Assembly (NCBI GenBank): GCA_022702705.1
Contig: CM040426.1
Span: 76,221,877-76,285,876, forward strand
Length of the DNA stretch: 64,000 bases
Origin: Papilionanthe hookeriana x Papilionanthe teres
Lineage: Eukaryota; Streptophyta; Magnoliopsida; Asparagales; Orchidaceae
Direction of reading: 5' to 3'
Shown: in pieces, positions 36,101-48,100 of the stretch
How the letters are laid out: every line of letters begins with the position of its first letter
Position numbering within the stretch: the stretch's first letter is position 1
Translations under genes and position numbers: made by a program
The notes under the pieces: generated by a model
Seen by the model: the letters and a program-made list of their open reading frames with translations, nothing else
What the model was told of the DNA's origin: nothing
Databases searched by the model: none

Positions 36101-39100
36101 CAAAATAAAACTTGTTTATTCATTTCTATATTTGAGATGATCTATCATTTTGGATTATGAGAATTACTATTCTAATTTTTTGTGCTGTAATAAACCACAC
36201 CATGTTTGATTTCATTTTATGTTTATGATGAATTTTTCATAACAAAATCTTTCTTTACCCAGAAAACTCCCCCTCCACCTCACTACCTTCCCATGCAAAA
36301 CTACTGATGTACATGTAAATACTGATCGATTTACCTAAATTAGTGATGTATGATGCTTACAGGAAATACCTTCTAAGCATAAGAGGATTAGGGCTAAAAA
36401 GCGTCGAGTGTGTTCGCCTCCTAGCACTAAAAAATGTGGCTTTCCCAGTAAGATTCATATTTATCAGACTAATTTAATTTCAAATTTGAATTATACTCAA
36501 TTTTATGAAGTTCTTTTTTCATGTGTTACTAACTACTAAGGTTGATACCAATGTTGCCCGCATAAGTGTAAGATTAGGATGGGTGCCACTAAAGCCGTTA
36601 CCAGAATTCCTTCAATTACATCTCTTAGAACAGTAAGTATGCTAATTTTTCCTAATGACATCGTTTATTGGAGGTTACTGATTAATTTTTTGTCCTGCTC
36701 CAGATCCCATCCAAAAATTTATTATGAAATTAAAAACTATTAATTTCTTGTCCTTTTTAATCCTCCTTATCTTTCTTGGTATTTTAATAGGTATCCTATA
36801 ATGGATAGCGTGCAGAAATATATTTGGCCACGGTTATGCAAGCTTGATCAAAAGGAATTGTAAATTTCAGAGACTTACAAAAACTTTGATTCGAAAATAT
36901 TTTTTTTTAGTTTAACAGATTGATTCAGAAAATGATTTCAAATTCCTTTAGAGAAACTTTGTATTAATTTTACTTATTGCTTGATTATTATTTTCTTATA
37001 GACAAGTATACTTTGTCTTACAGATATGAGCTACATTATCATATGATTACATTTGGAAAGGTAGATTGAGGGGTATATTTATACGAGTTATGAATGCATA
37101 TCAAATTGCTTTATTGTTTGCTGTAATAAGCTGATTATTTTTTTTGAGTTGCATGCAGGTGTTTTGCACCAAAAACAGGCCAAACTGTAAAATATGTCCA
37201 ATGAGAGGAGAGTGCAAGCACTTTAATAGGTATGGAATTTCTAATCTTTTTCGAAAGCTTGAAGTTGAGGAATGAATAATTGTTTATTTTTTTATCATCT
37301 TTAAGTTCAGTGATTTTTAATTTTACTTGATTTTGGTGTTGCACTATTCACTTAGAAATAATGGCGTGGAATTGTTTTGATTAATGGAGTCTTCGGAACT
37401 CCTTTCTTATTCCAAAAAAAAATTGCAACTATTTCTATATTCCGATTTCAACATGTCCTCATTCACTATATCCTTTTTAATATCAGAAATAAGTCGTTTG
37501 GCTTGATTTCAACACATTCAATATTTGTGGGCATTCCTGAAACTCTGCAAGTAATTTAAAATTTGTTATTATGTTAGAGATATGTTGAAAGTTATGAAGG
37601 TTGGCCCGCTGGCTATCTCATATATTTTGGGGAATCTGACGACTTTGGAAATCCCTTGATTAATTTACTCTCTTCATTTTTATGTTTTTTTTATTTTTAT
37701 TTCATAATTATCTCCTTTCTAATTTTAGATTAGTTTTGTATTAGAAGTTTGTAAATTAGAAAGGGGGGTTTCCCTATATATGTACTCTACATGCGAATGA
37801 TTTTTTGGGGCTATTTTGTTTGTTGCAAATGTAATGCAATACAAAATGAATATAGTGCAGGGGTAATGCATTGTATTTAAAATACTTTGGAGTTGTTTGG
37901 TTCGATGTAAAATAAATGCTCTACTCAATTTTTTTGTTTGGTTTGAAGTAAAATAAAAAGAATATATTTCGAAATAATGTGTTTGTTGCGGGCAGGGGCG
38001 GCTGCGGGCGGTGGCGGCCGGCGGACGGGGGGAGACCAGCGATACTTTACATAAATCTGTGTGTTTTAAATTGACCAAATTGGCCGAGTTCAAATCCAGG
38101 GAAAGTGAAGTAAAAGTTGAATTTCAAATACATTACTATTTTACATTGGATTTAAATTTCGTCCAACAAACAGTTAGATTTTCAAAATTCATCAATTTGG
38201 AATGCTATACACTGATGATTCTGCCGACCGAATAGTTCGGTAAGCAATTTTTCCTCCAAAAGTTTGTTTTTTACATAGTATAAGAGCCCTAATACAAACT
38301 CTAGATTCCTCCTGCTGCTAGACATCCTCCTTGCGGCCAGAATCTCCTCTGTAGGTGTTGGAAATCCCTTCTGGCAGTTGGCAGGCCATCGCCTGCTATT
38401 CCCTGCAGCCGTATCTCTTATTATAGGCCCTTCTCTGTTCTCCCTTGCCGCCGAAACTCTTCCTACTGCCGGACTCTTTGCTGCAGGCCTTCCTCCTCCA
38501 TAACCCTTTGAAGATTCCTGCTGCAGTTTTATTTCTCCCTGCCAGCAGCAATCTATTCTACACCGGACCTCCTGCAGCAGCAGTTCATCTGTAAGAATTA
38601 TGTCTTAGCTAGTCAATCTCCGGCAGCATGCAGCGACAGAAGCGATGGCAAGCAGTCGATCCTCTTCAAGCAGCAGGCTCTCGGCCGGTGCTTTTCCCTG
38701 CAACAAGCCCTCTTCTGCAGCTTCTCCTCGCAGCAGTCAGCCCCAGAATTCTCCCTGCAGACCGCAAGCTCTCTGCAGTCCCTCCCCACTCTCATTTCTT
38801 CTCGCGCTATTTCACTGCTGGGCTGTTGCATTGGCTCTTGCTGTTCCCTACCTATTGATCATTCCCGGCCCATACAACTCATCGCTGCAAGAATAGCAGC
38901 TGCTGAAATCCTGCAGCAAGGACAATCCAGCAAGCAGCAGCCCAAAATTCCTTCTCCTTACGTTTTCCTACCTGCAGGAGCAGTGGATTCTACCTCTCCT
39001 GCTCCCTCTTTCTGCTGGATTTCATCCTGCAGCATTCCTGTATTGGCCGCCTTCCAGCTGCAAGCAGCATCCAGCCTTCCTGCCTTCATTGCGGCAACTC

Positions 39101-42100
39101 AGCTGCTCCTTCCCAAGCAAGTAGAGATGCTGCAGGTAGCGATCGCCAACAGCCGCAGGTAGCTTCTTCCAAGCAAGCAGGCATCTCCGAATTTCCAGGC
39201 GTTCCTCCACTCCTACGGCAAGAAGCAGTTAGGAATCCTGCAGCTTGTAGCAGCCAGGAATTTTTCCAACCTTAAACGTGTATGATTTATGACCAAGTAC
39301 AAAATGAAGACATCTAATTTTACTTCAGACGTTATTTCTAAAGCAAACCAAGAATTTTATCCAGATAGTACCTGAACTCTCACCTTCTTACAAGCATGAT
39401 TGAGCACCCTATTAGCTTTATGATACACCAATATATTATATCCTTCTATCGTGCTAACATTAGAAGATTTCGACATAGGATAATAGATTTAGGTGCTTCT
39501 AATCACATGATTGAGGATATTCATGCTCTCATAAACTACCAAATTTTTTAGACTTTTTGATGGATCTCACTTAGGATTGTTGGGAAAAGAGATGTGAAAG
39601 TCTCCAAAGATATTCATCTTACTTCAGTGTTATATATTCCCCAACTAGTTTGCAATTTACTTTAAATTAATAAGCTTACTCATGAATTTCAGGTGGTGGA
39701 TTTGAGGAAGGTGATTGATACTGTTGAATTGCATCAAGAACTATACCCGTTCAAGGAAAATTATTCTCTCAACACACTAGTGTTTTCCCCACTATCCTTT
39801 TCTTGTCATTCCGAGTCTGTTGAATGTCAAGTGTCTTTATGACATGGATGTATGATTCATTCCAATTTTTATTATATTGTAAAGTTGTACTTTCATCTCT
39901 TTATTCACAAAAATTCAAAGTTTTATCAGTGTGTATATTGCTTGTCTCAGTACATATCATCAAATCTTTTCTTTATTATCTATAATGACATTTGGGGAAC
40001 TTCAAATTTAAAAACCATCAATAGAGCCAGATTGTTTGTATCCTTCATTGATGATCACAATAGAACCAGTTGGACATTTTTCATAAACGAGAAATCTAAG
40101 GCTGCGCAAGTCTTTCAGTTTTTTCATGACATTGTAATATAGAGGTATTATCAAATGGACCTAATTGACCCTTCCTTTGTTCAGTATGTCAACTATGAAT
40201 TGAATTAGTTTTGTACGTATGACATTGTGAGAAAATTGATAATGTAAAGGAATACTTCAAATCTATCCCAGACCAAAGTTTTATGTGGAGATGTTTTGCT
40301 CACAATCAACTGCCTCTTTAATAAAATGTCAAGCTTGATTCTTGGATTCAAAGCCTCTTTACATGTTTTAATAGAAAAAATACCCTCATGTTAGAGTTTT
40401 CTCATCTAATCTTCCCTTTAAAGTATTTGACTATCTCTTTTTTCCACATTCATTAACCAAACCGCACAAAGCTTGACCTAAAATCTGTCAAATGTATTTT
40501 TCTTGGGCATGCTTCTAATAAGCAGGAGTACTATTGTTATTCTCCCGTTACTAAAAAGTACTATAACTCCATGAATGTTAAATCCTTTAAATAATAATCA
40601 TACTATCTTAATTTTGAAATTCAGGGGAGAGTCCAAGTGAATATCATATTTAGGACATTATTCTAGATACACACACTGAACTACAATCACCATAACCTAT
40701 TGTACTTCCCTCTAATCATCATGTCTCCCAAGTTTCACCACTCAAAGATATCCAACTTAAAATTGACAACAAGAAAATTCACATGAAACTTTGTGTATAC
40801 ACTAGGAGAAAGAAATCCACTGAGCAGGATAAAGACAATAGGATTGGTCACAACCAAACATGAATCCACACATTCCTGAAGTTTCAAGAGAGGTGAAATC
40901 CAGTGGAGAAGACATGAAAAGTTGTACAAACTATGCTATTCAGGAGCATGTTGTGTATGAGAAGTTATCAACCACCTGTATAACTTTTGTATCTATTCTT
41001 GATTGTGTGCAGTTTCTCGGCTCTATTTGTGAAGCACTCCAAAGTCCAGAATGAAAAAATACAGTTGAAGAGGAGATTCCAAGCACTCGATCAAATGACA
41101 AATGAACCTTTATAATGTTTCCTCCAGATAAAAGATCTGTTAGGTATAAATGGGTATTCATTGTCAAGTATAAAGCAGATAAGAGCATTGAGGGTTTCAA
41201 GTCTAGGTTGGTGTCCAAAGATTTCACTCAGTCTTATAGGATAAGCAATCAAGAGACTTTTGCACTAGTGGCCAAGCTAAACAATGTAAGAGTTTTTTCT
41301 TTGACAATGAACAAAGAGTAGGAATTCTATAAACTTAATATCAATAATATCTTTTCGAATGGAGTTCTTGGGAAGAAGTATACATGGAGAACCACCATGA
41401 CTGAAAAATGACTAATGAACATTTGGTTTGTAAGCTAAGAAAGAAACTCTAGGACCTTAAACAATCTCCACAGGCTTAGCTTGACAAGTTTGTCAGGACT
41501 ATGAAATCTAATTGATATATTCAATATCAAGCTAATCATACTTTGTTCATAAAGTCACGCAGGGAAGTAAGAAAGTTATACTCATTGTTTATGTAAATAA
41601 TATGATTCTGATAGGTGAGGATGAAAAGAGATTAAGAAGATTAAGCAGATTCTTGCCACAAAATTTGAAATCAATAATCTAGGAGCTATGAATATTTTTA
41701 TGGACATGGAAGTGGTCAGGTCCAAGATGGGGAATAATGACATCTCAAAGAAAGTACATTCTAGACCTACTAAAAGTGACGGTGTTGCTGGGTTGTATAC
41801 CTGTTGAGACTTTTATGAAATTCAACAAAAGGTTACATGCAGGAGGAGAAATGACATTAGTAGAAAAATTTGATACTAGAGATTGGTAGGAAAACTTATC
41901 TATCTGTCAAACACTAAACCTGATATCGTTTATTTTGTTAGTATTGTGAGTCAACATATGAATAGTCTAAATGAAAACTATTTATAGATGATTTAGAAAA
42001 TATTGATGTTTATTGTCTAAGAAATCAAACAACATGGAGATAGTAGCTTACACTGATGATAGTTGTGATGGAGAACTCACGTATAGAAGATCCACGTTTA

Positions 42101-45100
42101 GTATTATTTCTATGTTTGGGTAAATTTTGTAATATGGAGGAGCAAGAAGCAAGTATTGATCTCTAAAAGTAGTGAAAATTTTGAGTACCAGACACTTGCT
42201 TTAGGAATTTGGGAAGGAATGTTGATCCAAAGTTTACTAAATGAGTTGGGATACTTCACTGTCAATTCCATAAAGATGTTTTGTAACAACCAAGTTGCCA
42301 TTAATATTGCAAATAATCATGTACATCATTGCAGAACCAAATACATTGAGATTGATATAGGCATTATTCACTTGATCTACATTCTAACTCATGTCAAAGT
42401 CGTTGATGTCTTCACTAAAGCTCTACCTCCAGGTAGCTTCACTGAGTTGAATACAAAGCAGGGCCTTTACAATATATATGACCCAACTTGATGCGGAGTG
42501 TGGAAAGTTATGAAGGTGGGCCGGCTGGCCACCACATAGATTTTGGGGAATCTAAGTGGAGACAACTATGGATACCCCTTGATTAGTTGATTCTCTTTCT
42601 ATTTATGTTTCTTTATTTTTATTTTAGAATTATTTTCTTTCCAAATTTAGATTATTTATATTTAGTAAGTTTGTAAATTATGGAGGGGTTTTCTCTATAT
42701 ATGTACTCTACATATGAATAATGTAAGCAATTTTACTCGTAAATTTAGTTTTCTACAAGATTTATTCTTTATTTTATTGAATTTAAATTCATATTTTAGA
42801 AATAAAATCTTACTTGGAGAAATTTATCTTTTGATAAGATTATTTAATGGGTTTTCTGTTGTCTTTGGTTTTAAACTACATCATGCGTGAATTTAAATCG
42901 TAGTGTGCTACTCAGATCGTCATATTGAAACCACTTGAAGTTGCATGCCATGTTTCATAAATTAGTGTAAGAAGGATTAGATTTATTGCCCTTCCTATTT
43001 TATGTTTTCTTTTATTTACAAGCAATAATTAGGAATTACGCCTTTTCCTTTCCTATTATTTTCTTTTTCATGTTTTTCCTTTTTGAGGACTTATTTAAGA
43101 TGTATTTATGCCCCCTCTTTCATATTAATAAAATATTTTGCTGAATTCCCAATTCCTACTTGGTATTAGAGCCACAAAATCCTGCCATAGCTTTCGGGAC
43201 TCCCCCTGCAGGCCTTTCCCAGCAGGTTTTAGGCGACCTTTCCCTCTTGCTGGCCCTTCTAGCCTTGGACCTACTATCTGCTGGCTAGATTCCCTTTGAG
43301 GACCACCGGAACTACTTCCAGCAGCTAGGTCTCTCCTCTGCGGGGCTTCCCGCCGCCGAACCTTCCTCCTGTCGACCGGAACTCCTTCATGTATCGCCAT
43401 ATCTCCTTCCCACCAGTTGGAATCTTCCCTTGCAGGCCTTCTCGCCGCCGGGCCTCCCTCATGTCGATCGGAACCCCTTCCAGGACTGCTTGATCTCCCT
43501 TTTGTAGGTTGGAATCATACCCTACAAGCGCTCTTGTGCTGACAGTTGAGTAAGGGATTATCTTCTATGTCTCGACATTCAAAGCTTGCCCTTGGCTTCG
43601 CCAAAGACATGGCAAATTTCTACACTACCGAGCTTCCATCCAACGTTGTTTTTGACTCCACCGGAGGATCGACATTTGACACTGATCTTAATTCCTCCGC
43701 AGATTGAGGGCATGAAAATCACATGAATGTCTTAATTACCGCTCACAAACTCAATGACTATAATTTCCTTTAATGGTCTCAAGCTATTTCATTGTTTGTC
43801 AACAATTGGGGTAAATTTGACCCTCTCATAGGTCTGATTCATTAACCTTTGAAAACTCATCCAACATATACAGTGTGGGAAGTGGAGAAGTCCATGTTCA
43901 AGTCATGGCTGATTAATTCCATGGAGATTTCGATTGGTCATTCGTATATGTTTCTTCTATTTGCAAGTGCCCTTTGGACTGTCATTCGTGATACCTAGTT
44001 AGACGTAGGTAATTCTAGACAATTCTATAAAGTTTCTAAGATCTCTGAGGCGAGATAGAGATCGAAGTCGGTGACCCATTACTATAATGACTTAGTTGTC
44101 TTATGGATGGAATGTGATATCTACTATGACTACACTTGGGACTCCTTTAGGTTTGTCCCTCTTCCAAAATTTTTTTGAAAAGTATCGTGTTTCAATTTTT
44201 GGCAAGCCTGAATAAGGATCTTAATGAAATCTTCGATCGTATACTTGGTCGTGATTCTCTTCCTTCAAACTGGGCATAATTCACCGAGACTCATGTTGAC
44301 CTCACTTTTGTCGTGGTTTAGTTTTCCTCCTAGGGTTTAGGGTTCTAGCCTTAGGAGCTTCCCCGACGATCTTAGATTCCTAGCAATGGGCCTACCTCGT
44401 ATTAGAATGCTTGAAGCCACTTCGTCACTCTTTTGGAATTCTGGACGAAATTCCATACCTCTAGCTCATAGCAGGTTGGAATTGACGTTAGGAATCCAAA
44501 TTGAGTCCCTATAGGACCGCCGGACCTTAGGACAGCCTCGTGCACATTTCTTGCACCACCGAGCACAAATTCCTCGATCCACGGCCTCGACGCTTTCAAT
44601 CACTCCGCGCGGATCAAGACCGAAGTCGGGATGTCAGAACGATCGACGTCAAGGTCAGAATTTCAGAAAACGTCAGATTTGACGCACTTTCGACGCAACC
44701 GTCGACGAGGTTGCCCAGACAACCTCGGATGACGAAACGGACTGCGCCGATGAGCCCGGAACGTCAATTTTCCCTAAAATTGACATTTAATTTGCGATGA
44801 CGGCCTATCTTGGGCGAGAATCATGATTTAGGGCTTAATTTTAATAAAAATAATAATATACATTTATTTTAAACCTATTTTGCTAAATCCTAGCCCTAAA
44901 GACTCGCCTCCCCCGCTCGGTTGACCTCGCCCGTCCCGCATGAGCACAAGGGAAGCTTCCTCAGCCTTCTCTTGCGCTCGAGCATGGCACCTCTTTGCGG
45001 CCGTCACCTTCTCGAGCCGCACGTAGTTCTCTCCCCATCCCTGCTCTAGTGTTATCTCTGTGTAGCAATTATCTCGCGTGATCCTCCTCGCGGTCTTGTC

Positions 45101-48100
45101 CCCTGCTCGACTCCTATCTTTCTTTGTCGAGCCTCGGCTCTTATCTGCGGCACTTTGTCGCCACCTCCCCTACCTTCCTCCACTTGCTTCCATCGCTGCA
45201 GGTAAGGAACGACACTCCTTTCTCTCCTCAGCCCATAAATACCCCCATTTGAGGTAAGATTTAGGGCTGGCCGAATTTTTCTGGAGAGGGGGAGGTGCTG
45301 CTGGTTTGAAGTTTGGATTTCCTGCTTCCTTTGTGTACTCTACACTGGCTGGTACTCTCTTTTCCCTCCTCTATTTTCTCTCGGTTTGGCCTGTTGTGGC
45401 TTGTGGCTTGTGGTTTTGGTGTATTTCTTCCTGTTTAGCCTCTCGGCTGGGCATTCATATGCTTTGAGGAGGAATTGTTAGCTGGCTTGAATTCTTGTTT
45501 CCTCTCCTCTTTTCATTTTAGCAACATATTAGCTTGCTGTCATGGTTTTATTTTGGGCATATTTATCATTTGAAGCATGTTAAGAATGGAAGCATGAATA
45601 GAAATAGAGATTTTAAGTATGTTCTATGTGAAATATTGGTCATTTGCTTAGGGAAATGAGAAATGCTATGCTGTGAACTTTCCTCTCTCTCTTTCCTATT
45701 ATCTAAAGCATGAAAAGTATGTTCTTGAGGCAAGGTATTAGCCTCTCTTTTAGCATGTTGGGGTATGCATTATGAGGCCCCTTACCTACTCTCGTTTGGC
45801 ATGAGTTATGGAAGAACTTGCTTAGCTTTTTAATATGTATGTATGGGGCTTGGCTTTTTCTCCTTGTAGCTTTTCTTTATCGAAATGACATGCTAGGGAG
45901 AAGTTTTAATTTAATTTGGAAAGCCCCACGTCTGTTCTCATGTTAAGCACATAGTGGCTCTATACTTTGCTATATTGGATATATGGAGGTGTTTGTTTTA
46001 GCCTCATGCTTGATTTGGTAGCCTGGATTCATTTTTACGTTTGGCTGGATTTTGGGGGCTTTGTGAGGCCTCAGTTGGCTCATTCTAGCTCTACCCGAGA
46101 GCCTATTTTTTATGTATAATTGCTGTCCCTGTTTAAGAGCTTTGAAATTTCCCTTTGTTTTGAACTTTGCTTGTGGTTGAGCTGGATTTGATTTTGTGTT
46201 GTGATTGCTATAATCTGAGTTGGGGCTTGTTCTCAGCCTTGCTATGGCTTGGTTCTGGTTCTATGTGGGCTCGGGTTGGATCCTTTAGCACCCTCTTGTT
46301 CTAGTCTTGTGTTGGAATTGCTGTAACTTGGGGCTGGGCTCACTTTCAGCCCCGTTGTGGCTCGGTTTTGCCCTCTTGGTGTTATTCCCTGCCTTGGTTT
46401 TGTGTTGGGTTGGCTGCACCTTGGTGTTGGCTTGGTTCTTGCCTCATGGTGGCTCGCGTTTATGCCTTGTGTTGGCTTAGTTTAAGCTTTATATGAATTT
46501 AATTCTATGGCTATTTGAAAAGCATTTTCATGCATTTTGTGAGGAAAGGGGATTTAGTGTGGAAGATTTATAAGCTTGTCCATTCACTTTCTTATGTGTT
46601 AGAGGCTATGTTTGGAGCAACCCTCCTTTTGTGCTTTGTGTTTATGTCTTGGTCGTGGGCCTCACTGTAGTGGTTTGCGGCATGGTGGCTTTACTTCTTG
46701 CTACCCTTGCCCGTGAAGTTGCTTGTGAGGAGCTGGAGCTCTCCTTGGTTTGCTTGTTGGGAAGAGATCTTATATGTTGAGGGCTTGGTGTTGTGAGGGT
46801 CCTCCTGCTCTTGCCTTGGCCGTGAGCCACTTGTTGCCCTCTGTTATGGCCTTAGCCGTGAGCTTCCCCTGATTTCTGTAGCCTTAGCTGTGAGCTTCTA
46901 TTTGGTATTGTGGGAAGACTTTGCACTTATGATATATGAGGAGTTATGCATCATTGGGAGGTCTATGTTTTAAAAGCTATCAATTGAGTTGGAGGTTGAG
47001 AAGTCTTGATTTTGGCATGGATTTGGAGGTGTTAGCAGTGGTCTAGAGTCTAGGGGCTTTGTCGATGACTTTACGTCCGTTTTCATTCTTTATTGCCGTT
47101 ACTTGGGAAGAGGGGGTGTTTTTCTTAGGAGTCTAGTCCTTATCCTCTCCGGGAGTGTCGATGTTTCTTTAGGTCTTTATAGGTCGCGTAAGGATGGTCG
47201 GGAGTCCGGGCTGATTCACTTGCTTTGATTGTTGTTGGGAATCAGTTCACCTCTTTTACGAGAATTGTGTTTGGTGGACTGCTTTCTCCTCTTCCCTTTC
47301 CTTGTTCCCCATCCCTTGATTTTCTCCTTGCTTCTTGGTTCAATGTCCGCACCTACAGGGGACTTGTAGGTGTGCACATATAGCCCCCTTGGGCTATATA
47401 TGGGGCCATCAAGCAAGGTTGTAAGTAGGGTGGTTAGGGTCGGACGGCGACGATAATGCTTATGTGTGCTTAAAAAAGAGGGCTTTACAATAGTATCCCC
47501 TTGCCAGTGCGTAAAATCTCCATTGGAATCGAGGCTCGGGATCGACGATACTATTCGCCAATTCTTGGTAAGATTGTTGCCACCAATATCCTTAAGTTGT
47601 TAGTAGTCCTAGTTCGATTAGGGTGGTTAGCCTGTGCACTGTACTACTTTATAAAATAAAAAATATATATACTTTTGCAACAAAACTTTCTCTACGACGA
47701 AATTACTTCTTATAAAATTTTATATGCATGCAAATTGAAATGAATGAAAATTAGCAGATGTCCACGGTTAATTACTCGAGTCGAGGTTAGGACTGCCCTC
47801 TGTAGGGTGTCGGTCCGGTAACTCTTGTCCAAGATTGGGAAGCACACAGTTCAGCTCTGAGTCCTCCCTGCCACCATGCTTATGGTCCTTTTTCAGATGC
47901 CCTATGGCTTTCTTACGGTCCTCCGTGAGTTTAGCGGGACACCTGTGAGTTTCTTCTTTTGGAGTTTTTGTGATTTTCGCTACGACTTTGTTTTGTTTTC
48001 GTTCGTGATTTTATCGAGGTTTTCCACGGAAGTCTTTTCTTTCTTTCTCGATTTTCTTTGTTTTCTAATCATCTTTCTCTTGGGTTTGTTCCTGAATTTC

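Larger units (their letters stand above)
37572..42757 (+). mobile_element. Copia element A (decayed)
   Basis: LTRs are 37572-38275 (enlarged by a ~430-bp insertion) and 42490-42757. Shared words include 'gaaagttatgaagg', 'tttggggaatct' and 'tatatatgtactctacat'. A primer site like TAGTATAAGAGCC follows the 5' LTR. Domain order is protease, integrase, RT, RNase H, which defines Copia. Many stops are present, and the active-site motif YVDD is YVNN at 41590-41601. No clear target duplication was found. Sense orientation. Confidence 0.8.

Noticed and set aside
38613..39210. Leu/Ser/Ala-rich frames in the Copia A leader
   Set aside because: CTGCAG-rich low complexity gives open frames on both strands; it lies between primer site and coding part of a Copia element.
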